Positions 18,850 through 28,084 are shown, numbered from the stretch's first letter. The stretch is DNA of 64,000 nt from Actinomadura meyerae (GCF_900188445.1 NZ_FZOR01000024.1:1-64000), one strand, 5' to 3'. A program made the numbers and translations. Notes: generated by a model from the letters alone, not told the origin.

Positions 18850-19116
18850 GGATTTACCTTAAACGACCGAAGGGATGCCGGGGAGTGTCCGGATCGTCCT
18901 GGATTGCGGGCGGACGACCCACCGCATGATCCGCTTTTGCGCAGGTCAGACGCAGGTTTTGCTACGGTGAGATGGATCACAAAGCGCGGGGACGCCGGAA
19001 TGTTCAGCCGAGATCAGGCAGTTAGGCGTCATAGATCGCGGGGATGTCCGTCTGAGGGAAGACCACCCACCGGAGCACCCCGCGAGCCAGCGGGACCGAC
19101 GTAAGAGGGAATGGCC

Positions 19117-19530
19117 ATGAACAGCAGGACCACCGTCTCAGCGCAGCTGGGCCTTCGTCTCGTCGTCCCCGACCGCACGACCGTCCCCCTGCTCGCCGGG
19201 CTCGAGTACGCGGCCGACGACCCGTACGCGATCCGGATGGCCTTCTACGTCGGCGACGACGAGCCGGTGGAGTGGATCTTCGCCAGGGAGCTCCTCACGG
19301 TCGGCATCGTGCGCAGGGTCGGGGACGGGGACGTCGAGGTCTGGCCCGCCGACGACGACGGCTCGCTCAACATCGCGCTGTCGTCCCCGTTCGGGGACGC
19401 GCTGTTCGAGGTGCCGCTGTCACCGCTCGCCGACTTCCTGCACCGGACGTACCAGGCCGTCCCGGCGGGCGAGGAGAGCGAGTTCATCGACATCGACGCC
19501 GAGCTGGAGAACCTGCTCTGGCCGTCCTAG
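19117..19530 (+). CDS. ssgB: SsgB-type sporulation and cell division regulator, 137 aa
   Basis: The protein belongs to the SsgA-like family, found only in actinomycetes that form spores or complex hyphae. SsgB recruits FtsZ to future septum sites. Family marks are LGLRLVVPDRTTVPLLAGLE, AADDPYAIRMAFYVGDDE, VEWIFARELLTVGI and a C-terminal acidic tail. I chose the ATG at 19117, six bases after GAGGGA, over the ATG at 19111, which sits directly on it. Which SsgA-like paralogue this is cannot be fixed without comparison, though the lack of extra domains fits SsgB. It converges with the transhydrogenase with a 4-base overlap. Confidence 0.82.
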   Translation: MNSRTTVSAQLGLRLVVPDRTTVPLLAGLEYAADDPYAIRMAFYVGDDEPVEWIFARELLTVGIVRRVGDGDVEVWPADDDGSLNIALSSPFGDALFEVPLSPLADFLHRTYQAVPAGEESEFIDIDAELENLLWPS

Positions 19531-20930
19531 CCGGACAGGCGGGCGATGTGGCGCATCTTGTTCATCGCGTCCAGGGCGGCGACCTTGTACGACTCCGCGA
19601 GCGTGGGGTAGTTGAACACCGCGTTGACCAGGTAGTCGATGGTGCCGCCGCAGCCCATGACCGTCTGGCCGATGTGGACGAGCTCGGTCGCCCCCGTGCC
19701 GAACACGTGGACGCCGAGCAGGCGCCGGTCCTCCGGTGAGACGAGCAGCTTGAGCATCCCGTAGGAGTCCCCGATGATCTGGCCGCGGGCCAGCTCGCGG
19801 TAGCGGGACACGCCGACCTCGAAGGGCACCTTGGCCTCCGTGAGGGCGTCCTCGGTGCGGCCGACGAAGCTGATCTCGGGGATGGTGTAGATCCCGATCG
19901 GCTGCGTCTCGCTGATGTCGGAGACGGGCTCGCCGCACGCGTGGTGGGCGGCCAGGCGGCCCTGCTCCATCGAGGTGGCGGCGAGGGACGGGAACCCGAT
20001 CACGTCCCCGACCGCGTAGATGTGCGGGACCGCGGTGCGGTAGTCGTCGTCGACCTCGATCCGGCCGCGCCGGTCCGCGGTGAGGCCCGCGGCCTCCAGG
20101 CACAGGTCGTCGGTCATGCCCTGCCGCCCGGCCGAGTACATGACGGTGTCGGCGGGGATGCGCTTGCCGCTCTCCAGGACGGTGATCGCCCCGTTCGGCA
20201 TCCGCTCGACGGAGGCGACCGACTCGCGGAACCGGAAGGTGACGGCGAGGTCGCGCAGGTGGTACTTGAGCGCCTCGACGATCTCCAGGTCGCAGAACTC
20301 GAGCATCCGCTCGCGCCGCTCGACGACGGTGACCTTGGTGCCGAGCGCCGCGAACATCGAGGCGTACTCGATGCCGATGACGCCGGCCCCGACGACGACC
20401 ATGGTCTCCGGGATGCGGTCCATGTTGATGATGCCGTCGGAGTCGATGATCGTCCGGTCGTCGAAGTCGACGGTGTCGGGGCGGGCCGGTCGGGTCCCGG
20501 TGGCGACGACGATGCGCTCGGCGGTGACCTTCTGCTCGCGGTCGCCGGAGCCGGCGATGCCGATCGTGTGCGGCTCCAGGAACCGGCCCGTGCCGGGCAG
20601 CACGGTGACGCGGTTGCGGGCGAGCTGGCTGCGGACGACGTCGGTCTCCCGGCCGATGACGTGCTGCGTCCGCATCCCGAGGTCGGCGACGGTGATGTCG
20701 TCCTTCACCCGGTAGCTCTGACCGTACAGCTCGCGCTGGTTCAGGCCGGTCAGGTACAGGACGGCCTCGCGCATCGTCTTGGACGGGATCGTCCCGGTGT
20801 TGATGCAGACGCCGCCGATCATGTCGCGGCGGTCCACGATGCCGACCTTGCGGCCGAGCTTGGCGGCGGCGATGGCCGCGCGCTGCCCGCCGGGCCCGGA
20901 TCCGAGGACGAGAAGATCGAAGTCGCTCAC
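19527..20930 (-). CDS. sthA: soluble (Si-specific) pyridine nucleotide transhydrogenase, 467 aa
   Basis: This FAD flavoprotein moves hydride between NADPH and NAD+. The FAD fold is LLVLGSGPGGQRAAIAAAKL and the NAD fold is VVVGAGVIGIEYASMFAALG. The GGVCINTGTIPSKT motif has a single cysteine (C42) followed by Thr where dihydrolipoamide dehydrogenase has its second cysteine, which separates SthA from the disulfide enzymes. The C-terminal dimer domain includes GVHVFGTGATELVHIG. The start is GTG with GGGGGAC upstream. It probably balances NADPH for biosynthesis. Confidence 0.92.
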   Translation of the reverse strand: MSDFDLLVLGSGPGGQRAAIAAAKLGRKVGIVDRRDMIGGVCINTGTIPSKTMREAVLYLTGLNQRELYGQSYRVKDDITVADLGMRTQHVIGRETDVVRSQLARNRVTVLPGTGRFLEPHTIGIAGSGDREQKVTAERIVVATGTRPARPDTVDFDDRTIIDSDGIINMDRIPETMVVVGAGVIGIEYASMFAALGTKVTVVERRERMLEFCDLEIVEALKYHLRDLAVTFRFRESVASVERMPNGAITVLESGKRIPADTVMYSAGRQGMTDDLCLEAAGLTADRRGRIEVDDDYRTAVPHIYAVGDVIGFPSLAATSMEQGRLAAHHACGEPVSDISETQPIGIYTIPEISFVGRTEDALTEAKVPFEVGVSRYRELARGQIIGDSYGMLKLLVSPEDRRLLGVHVFGTGATELVHIGQTVMGCGGTIDYLVNAVFNYPTLAESYKVAALDAMNKMRHIARLSG

Positions 20931-20987
20931 GTCCCCCAGTGTGGCGGCCCGGCCGCGCTCCGATAAAGGGTTTGGGAGGACAGATCG

Positions 20988-21599
20988 TTATACGTCCGGT
21001 TCGGGATCGCCGGTCAGGCCCGCGGCGAGCGCGTCCAGGCCCGCCTTGACGCGGTCGAGCGGCATGCCGCGGGTTCGCCGCTGGTGGAGGAACAGGGCCG
21101 CGGCGAGGGGCGCGAGGAGCGCGTCGGCGAGGTAGGCGGTGTCGGCACCGGGGCGGATGCGGCCGAGGAGCATGCCGAGGTGCATGTGGTAGAGCGCGTA
21201 GGAGCCGTCCCGGAAGCGGGCGTCGGGCGGGTCGGCCTCGGCCATGAGCAGCAGGTCGGCCTGCGCCTCGGTGCGGTCGGCGAGGGCGTGCAGGAACGCG
21301 CGGAGGCGCTCGCGCGGGGGCGCGCCGGGGCCGAGGGGCGGCGGGCCGTGCAGGAAGGCGGCCTGGAAGTCGCGCTCGCGGTCGTCGATCACCGCGTAGA
21401 CGAGCCGGGCGCGGTCGCCGAACCGCCGGTAGACGGTGCCGACGCCGACGCCCGCGGCCTTGGCGACCTCGTCCATGGTGACCGCCTCGGGGCCGCGGGC
21501 CGCGAGCACCTCGGCCGCGGCGCGCAGGATGCGGCGGCGGTTGCGGGCGGCGTCGGCGCGCTCGGCGGGCGGGCGGCCCAGCACCGGCAGTTCCCGCAT
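20988..21599 (-). CDS. TetR-family regulator, 203 aa
   Basis: The N-terminal helix-turn-helix is clear: RNRRRILRAAAEVLAARG, then MDEVAKAAGVGVGTVYRRFG. The rest is a helical ligand domain. It diverges from a small multidrug-resistance gene across 117 bases that contain two dyads, so it is very likely the repressor of that pump and of itself. The start is ATG 21599. Confidence 0.9.
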   Translation of the reverse strand: MRELPVLGRPPAERADAARNRRRILRAAAEVLAARGPEAVTMDEVAKAAGVGVGTVYRRFGDRARLVYAVIDDRERDFQAAFLHGPPPLGPGAPPRERLRAFLHALADRTEAQADLLLMAEADPPDARFRDGSYALYHMHLGMLLGRIRPGADTAYLADALLAPLAAALFLHQRRTRGMPLDRVKAGLDALAAGLTGDPEPDV

Positions 21600-21655
21600 G
21601 TCGGCCTCCGTCCCGGGGAGATCCTGCTCCGCCAGGATACCGGACCCGGGCGTTG

Positions 21656-21703
21656 TATCCGGAAGATTCTCCGGTTAATCTGAAGCGGAAATCTTTCCGG
21701 ATA
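21656..21703. promoter_or_regulatory. two operator-like dyads between tetR and SMR gene
   Basis: The first dyad CCGGAAGATTCTCCGG lies at 21659-21674 with 5-base perfect arms. The second CGGAAATCTTTCCG lies at 21686-21699 with 6-base perfect arms. The two are themselves placed as an imperfect inverted pair (14 of 18 positions). A TTAATC -10-like element lies between them. This is the expected form of a TetR operator region. Confidence 0.7.
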
Positions 21704-21716
21704 TGGGGGTGGTGTC

Positions 21717-22037
21717 GTGGCCTGGGTCTTCCTGGTGACCGCGTCGCTGATGGAGCTGGTGTGGGCGACGGCGCTGAAGGAGTCGGACGGCCTGACCAAG
21801 GCGTGGCCGACCGCCATCGGCCTCGCGGTGGCCCTGCTCAGCGTGGTCGTCCTGTCGCTGTCGCTGCGCACCCTGCCGGTGGGCACCGCCTACGCGGTCT
21901 TCACCGGCCTCGGCGCCCTCGGCGTGGCGCTGGTCGGCGTCTTCGCGTTCGGCGAGAGCGCCTCGCCGGCGCGCCTCGGGTTCCTGGGGCTGATCATCGT
22001 CGGCGTGGTCGGCCTGCAGTTCGTCGAGAACTCTTAG
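21717..22037 (+). CDS. small multidrug resistance (SMR) protein, SugE/Gdx-like, 106 aa
   Basis: Four membrane helices span the whole length. The essential glutamate is E13 in VTASLMELVWATALKES. The second-half motif LPVGTAYAVFTGLGALG is nearer the SugE/Gdx group (guanidinium exporters) than the EmrE multidrug pumps. It works as a dimer that swaps protons for cations. The start is GTG 21717. The adjacent TetR gene and two dyads suggest induction by its substrate. A single gene rather than a pair also fits Gdx. Confidence 0.88.
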   Translation: MAWVFLVTASLMELVWATALKESDGLTKAWPTAIGLAVALLSVVVLSLSLRTLPVGTAYAVFTGLGALGVALVGVFAFGESASPARLGFLGLIIVGVVGLQFVENS

Positions 22038-22065
22038 CCCGGTGGGGATCGGGCACAGTGGAGGC

Positions 22066-22908
22066 ATGGCACGGGAGATGCTCGGGATCGACATCGGCGG
22101 ATCGGGGATCAAGGGGGCGCCGGTCGATCCGGACGGCGGCGCGTTCACCCGGGAGCGGTTCCGGATCGAGACGCCCCGTCCCGCGCGGCCGAAGCCGGTC
22201 GCGAAGGTCATCGCCGAGATCGTCCGCCACTTCGGCTGGGACGGCCCGGTGGGCGTCACCTACCCCGGCGTGGTGGTCGACGGCGTGGCGATGTCGGCGG
22301 CGAACGTGTCCAAGCGCTGGCTCGGGGTGGACGCGGCCGCCCTGTTCGCGGACGCGACCGGATGCGAGACCACCGTGCTCAACGACGCGGACGCGGCCGG
22401 GGTGGCGGAGATGCGGCTCGGCGCGGGGCGCGGGCGGTCCGGCACCGTCGTCCTGCTCACACTGGGGACGGGCATCGGCAGCGCGCTGTTCACCGACGGC
22501 GTCCTCGTCCCGAACACCGAGTTCGGGCATCTCCAGATCGACGGGCGGGACGCCGAGCTGCGCGCCTCGGCGCGGGCACGCACCGAGGAGGGGCTGAGCT
22601 GGGCGAAGTGGGCCAAGCGGCTCGGCGTGTACCTGCGGCACCTGGAGGGGCTGATCTCGCCGTCGCTGATCATCGTGGGCGGCGGGGTGAGCCGCAAGGC
22701 CGAGCGCTTCCTGCCGCTGATCGAGGGCGTGCGGGCGGAGATCGTCCCGGCCCGGCTGGTGAACAACGCGGGCATCGTGGGCGCGGCGATGGCGGCGGCC
22801 GCCGCGCATCCGGCGGAGACCGCGGAGCCCGCGCCGCACGCGGCCCGGTCCGCCGGAGCGACCGGCGGGCGGCAGCGCGAGGTCGGCACCGCCGAAGCCG
22901 CCCGCTGA
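22066..22908 (+). CDS. ppgK: polyphosphate glucokinase, 280 aa
   Basis: This ROK-type kinase phosphorylates glucose with polyphosphate (and often ATP). The phosphate motif is MLGIDIGGSGIKGAPVD. The glucose site is LGTGIGSALFTDG followed by NTEFGHLQIDGRDAE. The C-terminal helix contains SPSLIIVGGGVSRKAERF. The ATG at 22066 is chosen for the GGAGG ahead of it. The last 30 residues are an Ala-rich tail. It lies 28 bases after the SMR gene and converges with the mannosidase. Confidence 0.92.
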   Translation: MAREMLGIDIGGSGIKGAPVDPDGGAFTRERFRIETPRPARPKPVAKVIAEIVRHFGWDGPVGVTYPGVVVDGVAMSAANVSKRWLGVDAAALFADATGCETTVLNDADAAGVAEMRLGAGRGRSGTVVLLTLGTGIGSALFTDGVLVPNTEFGHLQIDGRDAELRASARARTEEGLSWAKWAKRLGVYLRHLEGLISPSLIIVGGGVSRKAERFLPLIEGVRAEIVPARLVNNAGIVGAAMAAAAAHPAETAEPAPHAARSAGATGGRQREVGTAEAAR

Positions 22909-22920
22909 CCCTGCGCTCCG

Positions 22921-25650
22921 CTAGGCCGTGCGGAGCCGGACGGTCGCGATCTCCCAGGGGCGCAGCGACAGGGTCGCCGTCCCCTCGTGCACGTCGAGCG
23001 GGATGCCGGGGCGCCCGCGCAGGTCGACGCGGACCGCCTCGGTGAAGTCCCCGCGCAGGACGGCCGTGGCGGGCTCGGCGCACTCGGCGACGACCCGGGC
23101 CTCGGTCCAGCCGTCGCGGGCCCGCAGGGACGTCGTCACGACCCCGTCGCCGGTGATCGCGATGCCCTCCCGGGACGGCGGGAGGGGCGCGGTGGCGTGC
23201 CCGTAGCCGGCGGCGGTGAGCAGGTCGTGCCGGTACTCCTCGGCGGCGCGCAGCACGTCGGGGCCGGGCAGGCCCCCGTCGTAGGGCATGACGGCCATCT
23301 CGGCGGTCCGCTCCCCGCGGCACTGCGCGCCGGGGGTGGGGAGCTGCGGCCCGGCGGGCTGGTCCCGGTAGGCGTTGCGGTCCCGCGACAGGTGGCCGAC
23401 CGCGCGCAGCAGGGTCAGGGCCATCTCCCGCCCGCCGCCGGTGACCTCGTACTCGGTGGCGTGCTTCAGCAGGACGGCGAGGCCGCCCGCGGCGACGAAC
23501 CCGGACGCGGGGAACGTCGGGACGGGCCGCTCCCCGAACCCGCCCTCCGCCGCCGGGCCCCGCTCGGTGATCGCGAACTGGCCCTCCGCGTAGGAGGCGT
23601 CCGCCCGGCGCGGCAGCGACATGTGCAGCCGGACGCGGTGGTCCTCGCAGCGGTTGTCGAAGGCGACGCGCAGCCGCAGGAACGGCTCGCCGGCGCGCAG
23701 TTCGGCACGGGTGGTGACGGTGACGTCCTCCTCGGCCGCGGACCGCTCGCCGGCGTCCAGGTCGCCGCGGCAGGGCCAGCGGTAGGTCCGGACGATGTCG
23801 ACCGCGCCGGCGAGCGGGCCGTCCAGCACGGGCCGCGCGTCCACCGTCGCGGGGTCGCCGACGATGCGGTCGGCGGCGGGCGGCGCGTAGTTGTAGGTGT
23901 CGCCGTGGTCGCCGCCGTCTACGATCCGCCCGACGCCCTCGACGACGTGGCCGGACGGGGTGCGCAGCCCGAGCGTCCCGTCGGCGTGCACCTCGGCGCG
24001 CAGCAGGCCGTTGTCGAGGACGTCCGGCCCGGCGGACACCGGGCCGTCCAGCATGCGGGCGGCGGCGTCCGGCCCGACGGCCGCCAGCCCCAGCGGCGGC
24101 ACCTCGACCAGCGCGGCGACGGTGCGGCGCGGGTCGGCCAGGATCCGGACGCGCCACTCCCCCTCCGCGCCGCGCAGCGCCTCCCGCACGTCGCCGATGT
24201 CGAACGGGACCCCGGCGCGGGCCGTCACGCGGAAGGTGAGGACGCGGTCGTCCCGCGACACCGACCAGTCGCGGATCTCCTGCCCGAACAGCACCCGCCC
24301 GTACACCCGCTCCAGCACGACCGGGAGCTCCGCGGCGGGGTGGACGGAGTCGTCCAGCACGGTCGGCGCGACGGCGAGCGTCTGCACCGGCACCGGCCGG
24401 CCGTCGCCCGAGACGAGGCCCGGCTCCCCGTCGGACGGGATGTCCAGGGTGACCAGGCCGGTGCGGCGCGCCGGGGTCGGGTTGAACACCAGGTGCGCCC
24501 CGAGCGGGACGGACGCGGCCCGCTCGGCGGTGACGAGGTCGCAGACGGCGCGGCCGAGCTGCTCCCCCTCGGCCATGTGCGCGGCGACCTGCTCGGCGGT
24601 CTCGTCGCAGCCGCAGCCGGTGACGGAGTCGTGGCAGCTCGCCTCGATCAGCCGCCGCCACGCCAGGTCCAGGAACCGCTGGGCGTCGCCCGCGTACCAG
24701 AGCGCGGTCAGCGGCTCGGCGTACCGCTCGACGAGCCGCTCGGCGCGGCCCATCAGCTCCTTGAGCCGGATCCGGGCCGACAGGACGCCCGGCAGGATGT
24801 TCGCGCGGGCGTGCGAGCGCAGCTCCCCGCGGACGTGCGGCAGCCCGTCGGTGGACGGGGTCCGCTCCGCGAAGTAGCCCGCGAGGGTGTCCAGCCGCAT
24901 GCCGAGGCCCTCGGCGGCGATCCGGTCGGCGAGGTCGGCGGCGGGCGCGGTGTGGTCGGCCCCGTACATCGCGAGCAGCGGGCCGCCGTGCGGGTACCAG
25001 CGGCCCATCGCCTCCGCGAACCCGGCGACCCGGCCGGGCAGCAGCGACGCGCCGTCCCCGGCGCCGCCGGGCTCCCCGATCTCCTCGAACATCGACGCGG
25101 CGTTGCCGTAGCCGCCCTCGGGCAGGTACTGGGTGCGGATCGCCGTCCCGTCCGGGGCCTCCCAGGCGAACGCGCACGTCCGGACCCGGCCGGGGACGCC
25201 GCGCCACACGCACGCGTGCTCGATCCCGGCCAGCCGCAGGATCTGCGGCATCTGCGCGCAGTGCCCGAACTGGTCGGGCAGGTAGCCGACCATCATCGCG
25301 GCGCCGAACTCCTCGGCGCGCCGCATCCCGAGCTCCAGGTTCCGGACGATGTTCTCGCCCGAGCAGAGGAACTCGTCGTGGAGGATCTGCCAGGGCCCGA
25401 CGGCGAGCCGGCCCTCCCGGACGAGCGCGGCGAGCCGGTCCCGCCGCTCGGGGCGGATCTCCAGGTAGTCGTCGACCGCGGCCATCTGCCCGTCCAGGGT
25501 GAAGTGCCAGCGGGGATCGGCCTCCATGCGGTCGATGACGGCGTCCAGCAGCGACACCAGCCGCAGCCGGAAGCGCTGGAACGGCAGGTACCACTCGCGG
25601 TCCCAGTGGGTGTGCGGTACGACGACGATCTCCGAACCCTCTACCCGCAC
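22921..25650 (-). CDS. GH38 alpha-mannosidase, 909 aa
   Basis: The enzyme removes alpha-linked mannose with a zinc-bound active site. The family's first zinc motif HTHWD is at residues 13-17, and the nucleophile motif YLPDQFGHCAQMPQIL has its aspartate at about 126. The helical middle includes CHDSVTGCGCDETAEQV, which carries the next zinc histidine. A long C-terminal beta domain follows. There is no signal peptide, so it works in the cytoplasm on imported or internal mannosides. The GTG start overlaps the tail of a frameshifted gene upstream, suggesting former translational coupling. Confidence 0.9.
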   Translation of the reverse strand: MRVEGSEIVVVPHTHWDREWYLPFQRFRLRLVSLLDAVIDRMEADPRWHFTLDGQMAAVDDYLEIRPERRDRLAALVREGRLAVGPWQILHDEFLCSGENIVRNLELGMRRAEEFGAAMMVGYLPDQFGHCAQMPQILRLAGIEHACVWRGVPGRVRTCAFAWEAPDGTAIRTQYLPEGGYGNAASMFEEIGEPGGAGDGASLLPGRVAGFAEAMGRWYPHGGPLLAMYGADHTAPAADLADRIAAEGLGMRLDTLAGYFAERTPSTDGLPHVRGELRSHARANILPGVLSARIRLKELMGRAERLVERYAEPLTALWYAGDAQRFLDLAWRRLIEASCHDSVTGCGCDETAEQVAAHMAEGEQLGRAVCDLVTAERAASVPLGAHLVFNPTPARRTGLVTLDIPSDGEPGLVSGDGRPVPVQTLAVAPTVLDDSVHPAAELPVVLERVYGRVLFGQEIRDWSVSRDDRVLTFRVTARAGVPFDIGDVREALRGAEGEWRVRILADPRRTVAALVEVPPLGLAAVGPDAAARMLDGPVSAGPDVLDNGLLRAEVHADGTLGLRTPSGHVVEGVGRIVDGGDHGDTYNYAPPAADRIVGDPATVDARPVLDGPLAGAVDIVRTYRWPCRGDLDAGERSAAEEDVTVTTRAELRAGEPFLRLRVAFDNRCEDHRVRLHMSLPRRADASYAEGQFAITERGPAAEGGFGERPVPTFPASGFVAAGGLAVLLKHATEYEVTGGGREMALTLLRAVGHLSRDRNAYRDQPAGPQLPTPGAQCRGERTAEMAVMPYDGGLPGPDVLRAAEEYRHDLLTAAGYGHATAPLPPSREGIAITGDGVVTTSLRARDGWTEARVVAECAEPATAVLRGDFTEAVRVDLRGRPGIPLDVHEGTATLSLRPWEIATVRLRTA

Positions 25651-25936
25651 AGTGCGATCACCTCGTTCTCGTGGCTCTCCAGGCGATGCATGCCCGGGTG
25701 CCCGGCCGGTATCCGGACGAATTCGCCGCGGACGGCGGCCCGGCTCCCGTCCGGGCGGACGAGGACGGCCCCGTCCGCGCCGACAGTCCGGGACAGCCCA
25801 GGTCGATCACACCGCCCTCATGGGACAGCTCCACGGTGACCGACGCCGTGCCCGGCGGGACGTCGAACGGCAGTTCGCGGAGCCCCTGCTCGAGGCGGTC
25901 CTCCAGGCTCCAGCGCCCCCGGTGCACCGTGGTCAT
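25641..25936 (-). pseudogene. frameshifted CehA/McbA-like N-terminal domain
   Basis: From ATG 25936 the product reads LRELPFDVPPGTASVTVELS then GGVIDLG, which looks like the front beta domain of CehA/McbA-type metallohydrolases. At about 25,797-25,811 the coding sense moves to another frame that continues GADGAVLVRPDGSRAAVRG and ESHENEVIALCG and stops at 25641, inside the mannosidase start. Third-codon bases in the second frame are almost all G or C, so that frame was coding. The metal-binding PHP domain of the family is missing. Confidence 0.5.
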
Positions 25937-25964
25937 CCGCGTCCCCCGGCGGCCACCTCTCCGA

Positions 25965-26801
25965 TCAGGGGTCCATGAGCTCGGCGGACCGCGCCGCGAA
26001 CGCCTCCATCGCCTTCGCGGTGATCGGGCCGGGCGCCGCCGGGAGGACCGTGCCGTCCACCGCCCGGATCGGCTGGACGTCCCGCGTCGTGGACGTCAGG
26101 AACGCCTCGTCGGCCCGGTACAGGTCGTCGAGCGCGAGGTCCTCCTCCTCCCCGCCGCACCACTCCAGCACCAGCGCCCGCGTCACCCCGGCGAGGCAGC
26201 CGGACGACAGCGGCGGCGTCACCAGCCGGCCGCCGAGCACGACGAAGATGTTGCTGCCCGTCCCCTCGCACAGGTTCCCCGCCGTGTTGGCGAAGACGGC
26301 CTCGCCGCCGCCGCGCTCATGCGCGTACGCCAGCGCCAGCGCGTTCTCGGCGTAGGACGTCGTCTTCAGGCCCGCCAGCGCGCCCCGCTCGTTGCGCGGC
26401 CACGGCACGACCGTCACGTCCGCCGTCGGGGGGAACGGGTCCTGCGGCCCCGCGATGATCGACACGGTCGGGCCCGCGTCGCCGCGCGCCGACCCCAGCG
26501 GGCCCGGGCCGCTGGTGTAGGTGATGCGGATGCGGGCCAGCGGCCACTTCGGCGCCGCCGCCAGCACCTCCAGGGTGCCCTGGGCGAGGGCGTCGTGGTC
26601 GGGCTCGGGCAGCCCCAGGCCGGCCGCCGACCGGGCCAGCCGGCGCAGGTGCCGGGTCAGCGCGAACGGCTCCCCGTTCGCCGCCTTCACCGTCTCGAAG
26701 ATCCCGTCGCCGACGAGCATGCCGTGGTCGAAGACCGACACCACCGCCCGCTCGGGATCGACCAGTTCCCCGTTCAGCCAGATCCTGGCCTGCGCCGTCA
26801 C
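25965..26801 (-). CDS. pabC: aminodeoxychorismate lyase / class IV aminotransferase, 278 aa
   Basis: This PLP enzyme of fold type IV probably makes 4-aminobenzoate from aminodeoxychorismate for folate. Marks are VFDHGMLVGDGIFETVK near the start and GLKTTSYAENALALAYA with the PLP lysine. The acceptor loop is FANTAGNLCEGTGSNIFVV. I chose GTG 26801 because GGAGGT lies six bases upstream and the family begins there. No pabA or pabB is nearby, so a branched-chain or D-amino acid transaminase cannot be ruled out. Confidence 0.8.
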   Translation of the reverse strand: MTAQARIWLNGELVDPERAVVSVFDHGMLVGDGIFETVKAANGEPFALTRHLRRLARSAAGLGLPEPDHDALAQGTLEVLAAAPKWPLARIRITYTSGPGPLGSARGDAGPTVSIIAGPQDPFPPTADVTVVPWPRNERGALAGLKTTSYAENALALAYAHERGGGEAVFANTAGNLCEGTGSNIFVVLGGRLVTPPLSSGCLAGVTRALVLEWCGGEEEDLALDDLYRADEAFLTSTTRDVQPIRAVDGTVLPAAPGPITAKAMEAFAARSAELMDP

Positions 26802-26967
26802 CGGAGCCACCTCCCCAAAGCCGGGCCGCCGCGGCCCGGACACGCGCCCTCCACGGCCGTCCCCGGCCGATGGCCCCACAGTACGGCGCTCGGGGCCGCC
26901 GGTTCGAGTTCTTCCGGCCGCCGCGGCGCGCGCGGCCCGCCCAACCCGGGACGAAGCGCCCGGCGGA

Positions 26968-27672
26968 TCAGGGCAGCACGCAGCCGAACGAGTCCGCGAG
27001 ACCCCGGCGGCCCGCCTCCGTCACCGCCAGCGCCCGCCGGGTCGTCCCCCGCTCGAACCAGCCCAGCTCGATCATCCGCTCCGTCAGCGCGGCGCCCAGC
27101 GCCCCGTTCAGATGCGGGCGCCGCTCCGTCCAGTCCAGGCACTGCCAGGCGAACCTCCGCCGCGACCGCCGCAGCGCCGCGACGTCCAGGCCCAGCGCGC
27201 CGAGACGCTCCTCGCCCTTCTCCGTCACGTCGAACGCGTCCTCGCCGTCGGCCTCGATCAGCCCGCCGTCCAGCAGCGCCGCGAACAGCGCCACCCCCGC
27301 CTCGCCCGCCAGATGGTCGTAGCACGTCCGCGCCTCGTGCAGCCGCCGCGCGTCCCGCGACTGGCGCAGGCTCCGCACCCGCACCGGCGGCCCGATCCGC
27401 GACAGCGCCTCGATCACCTCCGCGACCTCGCTCCCCCGCAGCCGGTAGTACCGGTGCCGGCCCTGCCGCACCACCGTCACGAAACCCGCGTCCAGCAGCT
27501 TCCCCAGATGCGCGCTCGCCGTCTGCGCGCTCACCCCCGCCGCCCGCGCCAGCTCCCCCGCCGCCAGCGGGCGCCCGTCCAGCAGCACCGTCAGCATCAC
27601 CGCCCGCGCCCGGTCCGCCAGCAACGCCGCGACCGGCGCGAAGTCCACGCTCACGACCCGTTCTGACCCCAT
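26968..27672 (-). CDS. ArsR-type winged-helix regulator, 234 aa
   Basis: The N-terminal half is a winged helix: RAVMLTVLLDGRPLAAGELA, then GVSAQTASAHLGKLLDAGFV with the wing VRQGRHRYYRL. The second half (from about residue 105) is a helical domain repeated in this actinobacterial subgroup, ending ERGTTRRALAVTEAGRRGL. No metal-binding cysteine box of classical ArsR is present. The ATG at 27672 is preferred over the further upstream start because similarity begins there. Targets are unknown. Confidence 0.82.
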   Translation of the reverse strand: MGSERVVSVDFAPVAALLADRARAVMLTVLLDGRPLAAGELARAAGVSAQTASAHLGKLLDAGFVTVVRQGRHRYYRLRGSEVAEVIEALSRIGPPVRVRSLRQSRDARRLHEARTCYDHLAGEAGVALFAALLDGGLIEADGEDAFDVTEKGEERLGALGLDVAALRRSRRRFAWQCLDWTERRPHLNGALGAALTERMIELGWFERGTTRRALAVTEAGRRGLADSFGCVLP

Positions 27673-27796
27673 GCCACCGACCCTAGGCGACCCACCCTTC
27701 GACGCCCGTCGAAGGATCGTCGGCGCCATCCCGGAAACCCGGTTTGGGGAACGGCCTCCAACGCGCTAAAGTCTTCCTCGTCGCCGCAGGGCGCAC

Positions 27797-27868
27797 GCGG
27801 AAGTGGCTCAGGGGTAGAGCATCACCTTGCCAAGGTGAGGGTCGCGGGTTCAAATCCCGTCTTCCGCT
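27797..27868 (+). tRNA. tRNA-Gly (GCC)
   Basis: Acceptor GCGGAAG/CTTCCGC, anticodon arm TCACC-TTGCCAA-GGTGA with anticodon GCC, and T loop GGTTCAAATCC. It is the first of three tRNAs in a row. Confidence 0.96.
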
Positions 27869-27909
27869 CTGAGGGGCCTTTCAGGCTATGACCCAGAAGG
27901 TCTCATTCT

Positions 27910-27980
27910 GGTGGAGTGGCCGAGAGGCGAGGCAACGGCCTGCAAAGCCGTGTACACGGGTTCAAATCCCGTCTCCACCT
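27910..27980 (+). tRNA. tRNA-Cys (GCA)
   Basis: Acceptor GGTGGAG/CTCCACC, anticodon arm ACGGC-CTGCAAA-GCCGT with anticodon GCA, and T loop GGTTCAAATCC. Confidence 0.96.
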
Positions 27981-28012
27981 CAACCCGTACCTCCCCCCGG
28001 AGGCCACGGAAC

Positions 28013-28084
28013 GGGCGATTAGCTCAGTGGGAGAGCGCTACCTTGACACGGTAGAGGCCACTGGTTCAATCCCAGTATCGCCCA
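28013..28084 (+). tRNA. tRNA-Val (GAC)
   Basis: Acceptor GGGCGAT/ATCGCCC, anticodon arm CTACC-TTGACAC-GGTAG with anticodon GAC, and T loop GGTTCAATCC. Apart from the anticodon arm it closely resembles the tRNA-Val(CAC) at 17319-17390 on the other strand. Confidence 0.96.
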
